Program-made: the position numbers and the translations under genes | Shown here: one piece after another, positions 26,301 to 39,502 of the stretch | Layout of the letters: each line of letters begins with the position of its first letter | Position numbering within the stretch: position 1 is the stretch's first letter | DNA from: Adineta vaga | Taxonomy: Eukaryota; Rotifera | Length of the DNA: 64,000 nt | Direction of reading: 5' to 3' | NCBI GenBank assembly: GCA_021613535.1 | Contig: CP075495.1 | Location: forward strand, 14,198,001-14,262,000 | Notes under the pieces: model-generated | Seen by the model: only the letters and a program-made list of their open reading frames with translations | Told to the model about the DNA's origin: nothing | Database searches by the model: none

Positions 26301-28960
26301 CTCGAAGATGTTGAACATCAAGTTGGTGGATTAACCAAAGCTAAAACACAATTACAACAACAATTATCTGAAGCACAACGAACAATTGATGAAGAATTAC
26401 GTGGCAAAGGTTCAGTTAGTAAGTAACACTATTATTGATAAATTATTATTATTATGATGATGATTGAAAACAAACATATATTTAGCTTCACAAATACGTA
26501 ATTTAACTGCTGATCTTGATCAAACACGTGAACAACTTGAAGAAGAACTTGAAAGTAAAGTTGATCTTCAACGACAAGTAACAAAACTTAATTCAGAAGT
26601 ACAACAATGGCGATCTCGTTATGAATCTGAAGGTTAATATAGATTAGTTTACAAAATTTTCATTTACCTTACTTTCTTGAAATAGGTATGGCTCGTACCG
26701 AAGAACTTGAAGAAGCTAAACGTAAATTAGCTGCTAAATTAGCTGAAGCTGAAGAACAAGTTGAAGCAGCTTTATCAAAATGTAATGCTTTAGAAAAAGT
26801 TAAAACTCGTCTTCAAGGTGAAGTTGAAGATCTTATGGTTGATGTTGAACGTGCTAATGCTAGTAAGTAAAACAAAATAAACATTATTTGTTAAGAATCA
26901 TATTTATGAATTCGTCAGATGCTTCAACAATGGATAAAAAACAAAAACAATTCGATAAATTGATCAATGAATGGAGACAAAAATGTGAAGATATTACTGT
27001 TGAATTAGAAGCTTCACAAAAGGAAGCACGTCAATTTTCAACAGAATTATTCAAAATTAGAAGTCAATATGATGAATCACATGAACAAATTGAAGCACTT
27101 CGTAAAGAGAATAAGAATTTAGCTGATGAAATTAAGGTAATACAATTATTTATATTGTAAAAGTATTCATTGACGATCATTTTCTTTTAAATATAGGATC
27201 TTACTGATCAATTAACCGATGGTGGAAAAGGGTAAATGTGTTATATCAATTAATCTTCAAGAACTTATTTGTTTTTTTTCTATAGAATACATGAATTGGA
27301 TAAAGCTCGTAAACGTGCTGAATTAGAAAAGGAAGAAATTCAACTTGCCTTAGAAGAAGCTGAATCAGCACTTGAACAAGAAGAAGCGAAGGTTCTTCGT
27401 GTTCAAATGGAATTGAGCGGTATTCGTCAAGAAATTGATCGACGAATTCATGAAAAAGAAGAAGAATTCGAAACAACTCGACGCAATCATGCACGCGCTA
27501 TTGAATCAATGCAAGCCAGTTTAGAAGCAGAAACTCGCGCTAAAGCTGAAGCACTTAAACAAGTATACATCGATCATAATATCATAAGATTTTCTTCTAA
27601 ATCTACTTTTTCTTTTCGTTATAGAAAAAGAAACTTGAATCAGACATCAACGAACTCGAATCAGCATTAGATCATGCTAATCGTACAAATACTGATTTAC
27701 AAAAATCACTCAAACGACTTCAACAAGCTACATCGGAATTACAAGCTCAGGTTGAACATGAACAACAACAACGTGATGAAGCTCGTGAAGCTGCTTTAAA
27801 TGCTGAACGTCGTGCTAATATTATTGCTGGTGAACTTGAAGAATTACGTACAGCTTTAGAACAAGCTGAACGTGCACGTAAAGCTGCTGAAAGTGAATTA
27901 CATGATGCTGCTGATCGTATTAGTGAAGTTAGTACACAAAATGCTACATTATCATCACAACGACGACAACTTGAATCAACTGTTGCTGCTATGCAATCTG
28001 ATTTAGATGAAGCTGTTGCTGAATTGAGAAATGTTGAAGAACGTTCAAAGAAAGCTGGTAAGTCGTCGATATGATAAATATAGGTAATGGCGTACGATGT
28101 TTAACATATTTCAGAAGCGGATACTACTCGTCTTGCAGAAGAATTACGTAGAGAACAAGAACATTCAATCGGTGTTGAACGATTACGTAAAGGTCTTGAA
28201 CAACAAGTTAAAGATCTTCAAACACGTCTTGATGAAGCTGAAGGTAATGTTCTTAAAGGTGGTAAACGTATTATTGCCAAACTTGAACAACGTGTAAGTA
28301 GTATGAAATGAATTCAATAGATTTAGACATGTATGTTTTATCGTTAGATCCATGAATTGGAAGGTGAAAATGAAATGGAACAACATCGTCATCAAGAAAC
28401 ACTCAAAGAATTACGCAAAAATGATCGTCGCTTGAAAGAACTTGTCTTTCAAGTTGAAGAAGATCGCAAGAATCAATTACGTTTACAAGATCTTTCAGAA
28501 AAATTACAAAATAAGATCAAAGTTTACAAACGTCAAGTTGAAGAAGCTGGTTCGTATTGTTAACATAATGTTTTAACAGATTGAATTCAACTGAATTATT
28601 TTATTTGTCTATTCTAGAGGAAATCGCTGCACTTAATTTGGCTAAATATCGTAAAGCTCAAACAGATCTTGGTAAATAATCTTGAAAATATATAAGACAT
28701 AACATATGTATGTAACTGTTCTTTTTCTATTTATAGAGGATTCAGCTGAACGTGCTGATGTTGCTGAAAATCAATTGGGTAAATTACGTGCTAAAAATCG
28801 CTCGACTGTTAGTGCCGGTCGTACATCAGGCGTAAGTTGATGAACATCAGATAATGATCTACTAAATTAGAAGATTTGTTGATTTTAGGATGATTATCGT
28901 GAATCAACTGCCGCACGAGCTACTTCTATGGTTCGTAGTAGTTCTGTTCGTCCACGTTAA
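20359..28960 (+). CDS. MYH: Muscle (class II) myosin heavy chain, complete
   Basis: This actin-based motor forms thick filaments. Thirty-one exons close to 1957 residues: 20359-20568, 20627-20770, 20819-20975, 21977-22104, 22155-22191, 22258-22319, 22424-22519, 22580-22586, 22642-22701, 22761-22894, 22955-23140, 23199-23273, 23329-23445, 23503-23673, 23732-23967, 24020-24155, 24212-24899, 24961-25038, 25098-25976, 26035-26418, 26486-26632, 26686-26862, 26919-27136, 27197-27231, 27286-27562, 27625-28057, 28115-28293, 28348-28549, 28618-28671, 28737-28831, 28889-28960. Visible parts: an SH3-like N terminus, P-loop [12 protein letters not shown], switch I NNNSSRFGK, switch [10 protein letters not shown], a Gly/Lys-rich loop 2, an actin-binding region with [10 protein letters not shown], a converter, an IQ-type neck, the [15 protein letters not shown] junction, about 1100 residues of heptad coiled coil, and a short basic/Ser non-helical tail. 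AATAAA lies at 29128-29133. It is a striated-type myosin. No duplicated alternative exons were found. Confidence 0.97.
20976..21976 (+). other. Long myosin intron 3
   Basis: This 1001-nt GT-AG intron splits the codon of an Asp just before the P-loop exon, while nearly all other introns of the gene are about 45-75 nt. It repeats a 13-nt exon-end sequence (GAATATGCTTCGT, at 20962 and again near 21085) but contains no alternative exon that I can recognise. It may hold an enhancer. Confidence 0.6.
22580..22586 (+). other. 7-nt microexon of myosin
   Basis: CAACCGG is flanked by a T-rich AG (22578-22579) and GT (22587-22588). Including it joins ...VIFQ to QP and then [10 protein letters not shown] in frame, which matches the class II myosin order FQ-x-x-AERxYHIFYQ. 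Skipping it would shift the frame. Confidence 0.85.
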
Positions 28961-29360
28961 ATATCCTAAGAGTATAGATATAAATATCATTGTGTGTACG
29001 TGCTTTTCCTCTTTATTTTGTCAACAATGTCGTGTGTTTGTCTCTTTTTCTTCTTAATTGTCTTTATTGATTAGTTGATTACATGTTGCTGTGACTTTCT
29101 CTAAGCATCATCTGAAATACATAGACAAATAAATATCGTTAGTAATGACATTTTACAAAATCTTTATTTAACACAATGATGTTTATAACGAAGACTATGA
29201 CCAAGAATGAAAGATCTAGACATATTCGATTATATCTAATTCTGTACGAAAAAAATATGTCATTGTATTGTTTCTCAGCTATGATTCAATTACATGTGAA
29301 GAAAATCCTAGTCGTAGTATGCAAATGACATGAATACTTTATCTACATGTAAAGAAAAGA

Positions 29361-29368
29361 AAAAAAAA
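29361..29368 (-). terminator. RNA polymerase III terminator of tRNA-Thr
   Basis: A run of eight T on the minus strand begins five bases after the tRNA discriminator base, the usual Pol III stop. Confidence 0.85.
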
Positions 29369-29372
29369 GTAA

Positions 29373-29444
29373 TGCCTCCACGCAGGATCGAACTACGGAC
29401 CTCCAGTTTACAAGACTGGCGCTCTACCACTGAGCTATAGAGGC
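29373..29444 (-). tRNA. tRNA-Thr(UGU)
   Basis: The minus strand folds into a full cloverleaf of 72 nt. Acceptor strands GCCTCTA and TGGAGGC pair with one G-T, and the discriminator is A. The D arm contains TAGCTCAGTGGTAGAGC (A box). The anticodon stem CCAGT/ACTGG encloses loop CTTGTAA with anticodon TGT. The T arm contains GTTCGATCC (B box). There is no intron. CCA is not encoded, as expected in a eukaryote. Confidence 0.95.
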
Positions 29445-30507
29445 ATGTTGAATGTTTTTATTAAATCTAATAAAATACTTATTAAACAATAGTTTTATTC
29501 TTAATAATTGAACCATCAATAGAGAATATACTTACTATGATATCACAAGTGTCGCAAATCAATGCATAATGTAATCCGTTCGTCATATAAAATCAACAGA
29601 TTTGTAAGAGAATGATGTGAAATGTAAAATGCTTTGAAGGAAGAAACTATACTCACTATTTAGATTATTGTCTGTGAATACAACCAGCTGTACTAAGTTT
29701 ACTAAAATCTTCAATGATATGCATTTTCTTCTATAATAACAGTATCATTTTCTCTCATTCGATGTTTTAATGTAAGTATTGACATCTCAATAGGTTCTTT
29801 CGAGTATAAATGAATTATGATCGAAAAGTGTTTATAATAAAATTCGATCTACTTTATCTTGATAAACGACTAATGATAAATAATTTCGTGTCTTTTATGC
29901 CTTGCACGATTTCACATATAACCGAAGTATTATGTGCAATAAGAAAAGAAGTTTTGACACTAAAAAAACTTTAATTTATACCATCTAATGTCGCAATCAT
30001 TATATTTACCAAACATAAAGCAATGTTTCATGTAAAGTAAAGAATGATCTTTGTTCTCACTGGATTTATTATTATTAATATGAAGTTATCGATCATCTAG
30101 ACGTCGGTTTCTTTATATCTTGTTTCAATCTTTTGGAGAAACACATTATTAATGATAACGTTCGCGATTGATAAATCTTTACTTTTATCACAGTAAATAA
30201 TATATCTATTTTAAAATTAATTGATGTTTTTAAAATCTATCATTTCACCTCATTTTCTATTCAAACTCATGTATTCATACATTTACATCAGTTAATTCTT
30301 TGTTATGCTAAACAAATCGGATAGATGTCGTCTATTTACTGATGGGAAAACATCGACATGCGTGTCGTATTTGTTTCAATGATGCACCAATTATGAATTG
30401 AAGTGAACTCTCATATGTTAGAAACAATCAAGAGAAAACATAGCTGCAGAATTTATTCATTCTAATTCATTTTTTCTGAATTTTCAGATGTTCATAATTA
30501 AAAAACA

Positions 30508-33500
30508 ATGAGTTCATCTCAACAAGAATTTCTCTTTTTTGACACCATCGCTCATGATGGAGAAATTGAACAGGTTACACAACACACAACAAAATATGTT
30601 GTTCTAATTCATTCTATTTTTTCTTCAGGTTCTTCAAGTTGATGAAATTAAATTTGATCAGCCAGTATATATCGATGAAATTCGTATCATACCTTCTGGT
30701 TATAATGTAACTGGTTTAGAAAAAGGAGCCACACGGATGGGGTAGGAAATACATTTTATATTATTTCGAAAAAATATGTGATGATTTATTTGAAATTTCT
30801 TCAAGAGCGACAAAGCCAATGCCATGTGAATTGGAATTTTATGGCAAAAATCTCAATACACGATCAAATCGTGATCGAGTAAGATACCGACGATTGGGAA
30901 AGTAAGATAATCAATATTTTGTTTTTGGCTAATTATTCGGTACAATTTTATATATAATTTAGGAGATTATTTCGTGATGAGAACGATATGATTTACTATC
31001 CAAGACTATCTGTAAGTTGAATATGAATGGTATTGTAAAACAAACGTTTTTTTCTTCTAAACTCAGATTCCAACAGATTCAATGATTATCAAAGGAAAAT
31101 ATGATGCTATAACAGTAGCTATTGTTGGTGTTCTAGCGCGTCCAAAATCTCCAGTAATTACGAGATAATATTGCAGTTAATATTGAAAATACTCTATATA
31201 AATGTATTTTTAGCCTCCACGTCATGATCCACCTAGCAATAACAAACAAATTGTTGATTTTTTACAATCAGCTTTACCTCCTCATCGTGCACATCCAATG
31301 GATACACTTCCATTAGCTATGGTTCCACCTCAAACTACATCCTCTGTACCATTCGCTGCACAACAACAACAACATCCACATTCCTCATCTGCAATAGAGA
31401 ACGCTTCTCCATCATCTTCAGCACATTCTGATGGTGTCTGGGTTGCTCCACCTGAACAACCACCAATAAGACCACAGTCACAAGTGACTGGTAGTTTTTC
31501 ACATCTTCAACCACAGAGATCAATGACAAATTTTGCCGGATCATCACAATTACGTTTAAACGGTAGGAAATTGAACAAAAGCAATGCAATTACTTAATCT
31601 ATTATATTTCCAATATAGATGAACATTTGCTTGATTATGGGCATCAAACATCTCAACCAGTATATTCTTCAAATCGTCAAGATGATCAACAACAAGGATC
31701 AACAATGCGTTCACAACCTACATCAAATTTTAATTCTCGACCACAAACACGTACTAATTATTCTCCATCGTAAGTCGAAATAAATCTTTGATATTTCTAC
31801 AACTGAACGTGTTTTTCTTCTTCTAAAGAGATAAAGGACTTGAAGATATGGATGAAAAATATACAAGAATACCGACACAATATCGTCCTAGTAAATTATT
31901 TTATCATTAAAAAAAAATAGTTCTTATTATTTTGCTAACATGATATCTTTTAGATCTTTCTGATCATATGACCGATGATACGAATTCAATTATGAATGCT
32001 AGTGGTATTCCTTTAGTTACTTCACAGTTTTCACATTTACCACATCTGAATAGTAATATTAATAAAAAAGACGATGATCGACTTTTTCTTCATCCATCTT
32101 GTATCAATGATAATCATCGACGTGGACAAGAAACATATGTGATACCAACAAATAATGGCAATACTATTCAACAACAAATGTCAAGTGTATGTAGTGTTTA
32201 TGATTGATTGATTATGATGAAAATAACAGAATATGTTGAATTTAGGATGGGGATTCATATATGTCCGATGATAATACATCAGAAAGTGAAGAATCAAGTG
32301 TTCATGGTGTATTTTTCAATGAAGATGAACAACAAGCATTTAAAGTATGAAAATAAATCAATTGATATTGAGTGTTGAATAGGAATAAAAACTGATCTAC
32401 TATTTTTCTAGCGTGATGTGTTATACAATACTCGTGTTTCAACTCGTTTCACCGCTCTTAAAGTAACTAAACAAATGAATGGTCATAAATTCTGTTGAAA
32501 ACTATTTATTCTTTTAGACATTTCATACGACAACGAAAACATCTTATGAAATCGAATGTGAAAAAGCTCATCATTATAAATATCGTCAAGCTAACGAGGA
32601 ACTTGTTCTTCATTTTCGCAAAGTCCTTTCCCATGCTACTATTGATCATTGTGATCTTGCGTAAGAATAAGATTCATTTGTTTTTATCTCTACTTATTCA
32701 AATTTATAGACTTCTGGAATCATTAGAATCAATCTGTACAATTCTACCTATTGCTTTAGCTTGTTTAGATTCTAATGAAGAACTAAGTATGAACTTTGAT
32801 TTTGTTTGATTTTGTTTTTCAAATTTTAATTATAGTTCCAGCAATTGAACGTCTGACTGAATGGGCTTTGAAATTAATCAATATTGAATATATTATGACA
32901 AAACAATTTACTGAATTAAAAGATACATTATTTAAAATTCGAATTCTTAAATGTGGTATTCGATTATGTGGACATTTGAGTGTGCTGACAGAAGAAATAT
33001 CTAATGATTGGATTGTAAATTGACTTTGTTTGGTTGCTTAAAGTTATACAGTGCTTTTCCTTTAGAAAACGGATTATCAATCAAAATTATTGGATTTATA
33101 TGAGGATGAATACCTTGCACCATCAGTGAAATTATTGATTATTAAAATATTTGATCAAGGTTTATTTTTCAAATCAAGTTTACTTTGGTTCACTGGTAAG
33201 AATTTGATAAAACTAAAAAGAATTTGAACTAGTTGTTTTTTCTCAAGGTCAACATTCAGATTTTCCTTCTAACACTCGTGAATCACCGTATTTTCGATTG
33301 ATACAAAAATTACATAATGGAACTGAGGTATAATTTATCATACAGATCAATAATATATTCTGAATTTTGTTTTTAGTTGAAACAACCCATTGCATTAATT
33401 CATTGTTTAATACGAAAGCTTCATCTGAATGAAGAATTTCTTTCATTTCACACTCAAATCAAAATGTAAAAAAGTTGTTTTATTTCTTTACAATATTCAT

Positions 33501-36500
33501 TGATTGTTCTTTTAGTTTATCTTCTGATGAATCTCCATGGTCAATAAATGATCATAAAATCAATTTCAACGAATTTCTCACATCTCTTGCAACAATTCGT
33601 GATGTTTTAATTAATTCATCGGATCTTTTATCTCAAACAAAATCATCACGTCTCGTTCCATTTCAAACTATTCTTCCTGTCGTTTTTTCCAAACAACCAA
33701 ATCAAGAAAATTCATGGCCTTCAATATTACGTATGATGACTGAAAATGATTTTCTCAAATCTATCACTGCTCTCATCCATTTATGTGTTGTAAATCAACG
33801 ACAAGATATTTTCCATATTATAGAAGATATTTTTCGTGAATTTTTAAATTCATTGGATGGATTGATTTATTTAGCAAATCAAACATCAACACCAAATGGT
33901 TTATTAAAAGCTCTTTATTTTGCGGTAAGAACCGTTTGTTTTCTGATTTTGAGAAAATAACGATTGTTTTTGTTGATTAGGAAACGAAATTTGTTGGTAT
34001 TCATAATGATCCCGTTGGTCCACAATTAATGTGTGCATTTCAAATATTGGGTTATATTGATGAATTGAAAGTTCTGAGTTTAAAAGATGATTTAGAATTA
34101 GATAATAATGATGTTCTACAAGTTCTCCATTGTATTCTTTCTTTAATATTATTTCATCATTATGTAAGAAAATTATCAAATAAACGTCGAATTATTGTTC
34201 GTGTATTTGCAATGGAATCAAATCTTCATTCATTATTACATTTTCTCGATTTCTCCGGTAGGTTTTTTATGTTTTGTTTTTGTTTCTTTCATCTATAATC
34301 AATAATTTCAAATAGGAGATGGTGAAACATTGAAAAATAGTATTCGAATACGTTATATTGCACGAATTATCTATGAATTATTTGCTACATCAGATTCAGT
34401 TTTATTATTAGAACAATATGGTCTTCGTCTACTTGATCTATGTGAAAAACGTAAATGAATTTTAAAAGATTTTTCTTCTTTTCTTCTTATATTGATTGTC
34501 ATAGATTCTAATCAACGATTGGTTCGTCTTCGAAATTGGTTTTTACCATTACGAACAATACAAACATTTGATTATCGACAAGAAACTGCAGAAAATCTTA
34601 TAAAAGAAGTTAAAAATCAAATGAATGAATCGAATAATTCAGGAGATTTATCACCTGCTCTTATGACTCTTTTACGTCTTATACAACATTTATCAATTCC
34701 ACCAGAAACTCAATTTGTCGTTGGAGCAAAAATTGAACTCAAATATGATTATATGCTTTTAAAATTCTATAGCAATGGAATTTATTCTTTATTAATTAAT
34801 ATTCTTGAAGTAAATCATTCATTATTCTTTCCTAGAAGAAAAACAAAACGCAAATATTTCTTTTGTTTATCGATTAGAAATGTGCAGATGCTTTATTACG
34901 TCCATGGCAAACTGGTATTCCGATGGTAGTTCATGATCGAATTGTTATCTATGGAATACTTATTCCCACTTTGATTATATTCAAAACAATCTTACAAAAA
35001 TTAATTGTCGATCGAAAGACTAAAGTAATTTATTATCCTTTTTAATTCTCACTTTTTTTTCTAAATTGATTTTATTCACGTAGTTTGTTGATATAACACC
35101 GATTCATGCACTTTTTTCTGTTTATACTGTAACACTTTGTGCACCATTACCAATTGAATTAGCTGATGTAGATATTATACGAACAAATTTAATTGATTCA
35201 TTTCATGTCTATACTTGGTCAAATCAGTCAGATATAGAACAAAGTATAGAATTTAATCTTTTGAGTTGAATGACGATGTTGAATATTTGATTTTAGTTAA
35301 TGTTCAAAATTGTGCTTGGACTTGTGTTCTACGAGAAATCCTTCGTTTAACTATACTTTTTCCATATTCAATGACAAGTGGTTTATGTTTACTAACAGAA
35401 CTGTTACCAATTCCATTACCACTTACTGTTCGACAGGTCTTGATAAATATTTCTCAAATTCATACAATTTATCTTCTGCTATATTTTCTCTCTCTCTCTC
35501 TCCTTATTTTAGCCTTTAACAGAAAACGAAACAAATGCTATGAAAGATGATTTTCATCGATATCATACTATACTTCATTATATATGGATTCATGATGACA
35601 ATCATATTCTACAAAAAGTAATTCAATCACTTAGCCATACATCAAATTCTATGATGCAAGAAATTCTTCGACGTTTCTGCATGCAATTAATCGATTTAGG
35701 TTCTAAATTAGCAAAATTTGTCATGAAGTAAAGCAAAGGATTCTTCGTTTTTTGTTCTTCAAATAAAAATTCCTTTCATTTCTTAGAACTTTAATGGATG
35801 AACTTATATCAAGTTGGAAGAATGATCATAGTGAAATAGTTAAACTATCAAAACAATCAATTAGTGATTCCACTCGTTTAGTAACATTTATTGCTTCATT
35901 GACTGCTATTCGATCGGGAAAATGTGCTCTCTTATCACTTCTGTAAGTTAATTTCTTTTGTTTTCTTGATTTTATTTCCAAGTTTTATTTAATAGAAATT
36001 TTTCCGATGAAAAATATACGAATATTATTCATGATATTATTGAATATCTTCATACAAGAGCAGAATCAAATGAAACATGTCTCTGTCAAGAAGCGACAAT
36101 GGTTGGTTGAATAGATTTAAGAAATATTATTGAATTCTTTTTAATTTTAGTCAATTATTCAAACATTATGTGATGCAAATCTATCACTTTCATCAATAAA
36201 ATCTTCAGATAATTCTTTACAAGCTCTTGCCAATGCATTACCTAATCAAGAACTTCTATCTTATATCTTAGCGAATATTCTTCGATTATTATCTTCAACA
36301 AAACAACAACAAACATGGACACAAACAACAATGGGAATTCGTACAATGATTTCACTTGCTGAACATGATTTTGGTTTACAAATGATTCGAATGTAAATTG
36401 AATTAAAACTAATCTTCTCTTTATAAATCTTTTAAATTTTAGAGCTTTAACACAAAATAAAGAAGTATTTTGTACATTAATCGCCGAATTTGATCTTCGA

Positions 36501-38415
36501 TTTGATAAAGAACAACCTGATTATCTCGAAGCTGTTTCTACAACAATGATATTTCTTCAACGACTTATGACAATTGAAACCATTCCGGAATCATCGTGAG
36601 AATGAATTAATTTAAATGTATTGATAAATTTCTTTTCTTATCTTTAGTTTTGTTCGTACACAATGTTTACCAGTTTCATTCTTTCGTGAATTCTTAGGTG
36701 TTTCATCGACGGATGAGAGTCAGTTAGAAAAATTTATCGACTTAATCAATGCTGTTGTCAATGATGTAAGATTAGAATTGAAATTTTCATATTAATTATC
36801 TCATTTTTCAATTCAAGGACTCATCAAGTAATGAGAACAAACAACAAATCAATGGCAATCCGGATAGTTTAGAACAAAATGAAGAAGATCAACAATGTTT
36901 ACAAACATTACAAAAAATTTTTGAACGTGCAAATGGAATTATTCAATCACTTAAATCAAACGAAAGCAAACAAGGTTTGTCTTGTTTTTTTGGACGTCTA
37001 ATTCCTAGTTTTCTTTTGTAATAGAAATCTCGTCGAAGAATGATATTAACCTACCAAAATCTGAATTAATTGATATTCAATTTCGTAATCGTCTTATTTA
37101 TACAATTGTTAATGATTATACGGATGATCAACGAAGTTCAGAATTGTATTGGCTTGGAATACCTCCACCATCAATATTAGATGATGTGGATTATGGTCAA
37201 GATGAATCAATAACAAATCTCGATGAAATAAATGAAAAAGTATAGGAATGATAATCAAATTTATCTTGATGTTTTCATTTTTATTTTCATAGATTAAATG
37301 TGATTTGGAAGATTTCATTGGTAAATATTGTGGAACATTCAATTTCTTTGAAGAATATAAAAAAGAAATCATTGATAAAATTGCGAGAAAACGAAAGTAA
37401 ATAATTTTATTCTTTTCTTCAAAATTTTACTTATAAATTTCTTTCTGAAGATCATCATCAAAGAAACGTACTGTACCAATAGTTGAACCAGCAGTGAATG
37501 TTGATACATCGATAATTACAACGAGTGTTTCAAAAAGTCGAACACCATGGAGTGCACCAATGCGTGGCAATAATCGTCGTAATGTTCGACCTGGAAATAT
37601 CAATCCAAATAATCCGTCAGGTGGTGGTGGTGGTGGTGGTGGTGGTGGTATTCGACGTGTTGATCATTTTCGTAATCGTCCATTGAATACAAGCCGAACC
37701 ATCCATGCATGTTGATGAATATGAGAAACAGTTTAATGATAATACCAATGGAAATAATGGCACAAATTCATCTTCATCAGCAAATAATAATAATGATAAT
37801 AATAATAATGGAGGAAATAATGGAAATGAAAATGATTTACTTTCTACAATGCAATCATCGAATGATGGTGGATCTGATCGAGTAAATAATTTGAAAATTT
37901 TACAATCATATATGATTTTCTTTTCTTATTTAGGATCGATGGTCTCGACGAGGTAGTGCACCAAATTTTCGAGTTAGTTCCCTATCAAATCATCGATATC
38001 CATTCTCAACAGGTAATCTTGGCTATTCAGGTTAGTTATCTTTATCTCAATGATCTTGTATATTTCTAATTTCCTCTTTCTACGTCTATTCAGGTGCAGG
38101 TTTTAATCTTCGAGATCGTTTACCTTATGGTTATCCACCATCATCACGTTATCCGTATGTATATTCTTTATTCTATATGAAATTTATCTATGAATTAATT
38201 TATTGAATTAGTGCATTTGAAACGGATTTTCCGCCACCTTATTTTATTGGAGATGAACTTCCTGATGAACGTCCTTATGATTATTATCCAATGAGTATGC
38301 CATTTGATCCAATTCGGTAAGATTCTTCACTTATATTTACTTTCTTCAATCATTTTATCAATTAAATAGATATCGCAGTCATTTTGGTCGATATGATCCA
38401 AGTGGATTTCATTAA
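30508..38415 (+). CDS. VIRMA: VIRMA/Virilizer, m6A methyltransferase complex scaffold (one frameshift)
   Basis: VIRMA scaffolds the nuclear m6A writer complex with WTAP and METTL3/14. Thirty-eight exons, the first 30508-30573 and the last 38370-38415, join in consistent phase to about 1943 residues (human 1812). The N terminus (LFFDTIAHDGEIEQ, VYIDEIRIIPSGYNV, IIKGKYDAITVAIVGV) matches the Virilizer N-terminal domain. A Pro/Ser/Gln-rich acidic region follows, then a long helical-repeat region (exons 11-33), then an Arg/Gly-rich tail with a ten-Gly run and the conserved PSMHVDEYE motif. In exon 34 (37451-37881) one base too many at about 37697-37698 puts PSMHVDEYE out of frame. Without correction the protein ends at TGA 37713-37715 after 1785 residues. 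All downstream exons stay open in the shifted frame to TAA at 38413-38415, so this is either an assembly error or a very young lesion. Confidence 0.9.
37620..37649 (+). repeat. (GGT)10 microsatellite coding poly-Gly in VIRMA
   Basis: Ten perfect GGT codons in the RG-rich tail. Length variation here would change only glycine number, without frameshift. Confidence 0.95.
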
Positions 38416-38781
38416 TTCTTCGTTTTGTTTCGTTTTTTCTTTCTTTCTCTCTCTCTCTCTCTGTATAAAATTATTTATCAAAGAAATAAATGTTTAGCTA
38501 CTGTGCAGCTATAAATCATTCAATCAGCTCTAATTCTTGCCTTTGTACTTGTTATCTGTCCCTTTGAATAAGCGATTTTTCGATCTAAAAGAAAACATTA
38601 ATCTTAATTAATTGAATGTCATATCAAATATCGTATTTTACGTACATATTTGAAAATCGTATGATTAAGTATGGATTTAAACGAAAACAACAAGTATCAA
38701 TTGACAAAAATATGATATAAAAGTCGATCAAAGAAATGAATTTATTTTACTGCCTTTCTCAGAAACGAAAAATATATAACA
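38416..38781. other. Short intergenic region
   Basis: VIRMA 3' UTR with a CT run and AATAAA-like signals (about 38484), followed by the promoter of the small secreted-protein gene. TATAAAAG-like sequence occurs near 38715. An AG at 38761-38762 may be an acceptor for the next gene. Confidence 0.5.
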
Positions 38782-39314
38782 ATGCAATCTATTGTAATCC
38801 TTGCTCTTATTGCTATTGCTGCTATTCAAGCTGCACCAAGTTCACCAAAGATTGACAAAGCATGGGGTGAACCACGAGGGTAAACTTGCTTATGTTCTTT
38901 ATTTTCTCTTAAAAATAATATTTCACGAATAGATCGACAATGACAGAAGCCGTCAAATGTTTATTTCTTGTTGGTCCATTTGATTGTGCTAAGGCTAAAA
39001 CTGATGCCGATAATGCTGCTGCAGCTGCTCGTGAAAGTTATCCAGCTGATACATTACACAACGGTATTGGTGATGCATTTCGTCATTGTTATTGGAATGC
39101 ATTGATGACATTGAGTATTGGTCGTAATCAAGCAAAAAAAGTTGCTGACCTTCATGAAGATAATAATACAACTGGACCATTGACTGAACGTGAAATGGAC
39201 TTGAGAAATAATGAAATTGGTCGACAAGCTGGTAGTGAATCGAAGAATGCTGATGAAGCTCGTGCTAAATGTCATACATATGTTAGTACAGGTCACTTAA
39301 CATTAAAACCATAG
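38782..39314 (+). CDS. Small secreted protein with bacterial-type DUF6973-like domain
   Basis: Two exons, 38782-38879 and 38933-39314, join in phase 2 to 159 residues. Residues 1-18 are a clear signal peptide (MQSIVILALIAIAAIQAA). The mature part has an Ala-rich helix, then HNGIGDAFRHCYWNALMTLS, then KKVADLHEDN, TEREMDLRNNEIGRQAG and a C-terminal segment with CHTY. The block G-D-A-x-R-H-x-x-W-N-A-L-M-T and the later D-L-x-x-N-x-x-G resemble a domain that I know mainly from bacterial secreted proteins (DUF6973 type). The conserved His and Asp/Glu residues suggest metal or ligand binding, but no activity is assigned. The intron and signal peptide show it is a host gene now. Horizontal origin is a hypothesis. 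AATAAA repeats follow the stop near 39335. Confidence 0.7.
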
Positions 39315-39502
39315 ACATATGTGAAAGTATGAAAAAATAAATAAATAAAATGTTTTCTTTTGAGATTCACAGAGATGATTTTGTTTCGTATATTGTTTGA
39401 AAATGAAAATGCAAAATATTCCAAAAAAAAGGAATGAAAATATAATTAATAACGAAATAAACAAATAAAAGAAAAAGATCAAATTTATAGAAGAAAAACG
39501 AA

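Larger units (their letters stand above)
28961..30507. other. Intergenic stretch between myosin and VIRMA
   Basis: Holds the myosin 3' UTR and polyadenylation signal, a tRNA-Thr on the minus strand, and otherwise AT-rich sequence without coding signals. The last ~20 bases after AG 30486-30487 are the presumed VIRMA 5' UTR. Confidence 0.6.

Noticed and set aside
29371-29450. Reading the tRNA anticodon as another isoacceptor
   Set aside because: The seven-base loop CTTGTAA within the CCAGT/ACTGG stem places TGT unambiguously at the anticodon.
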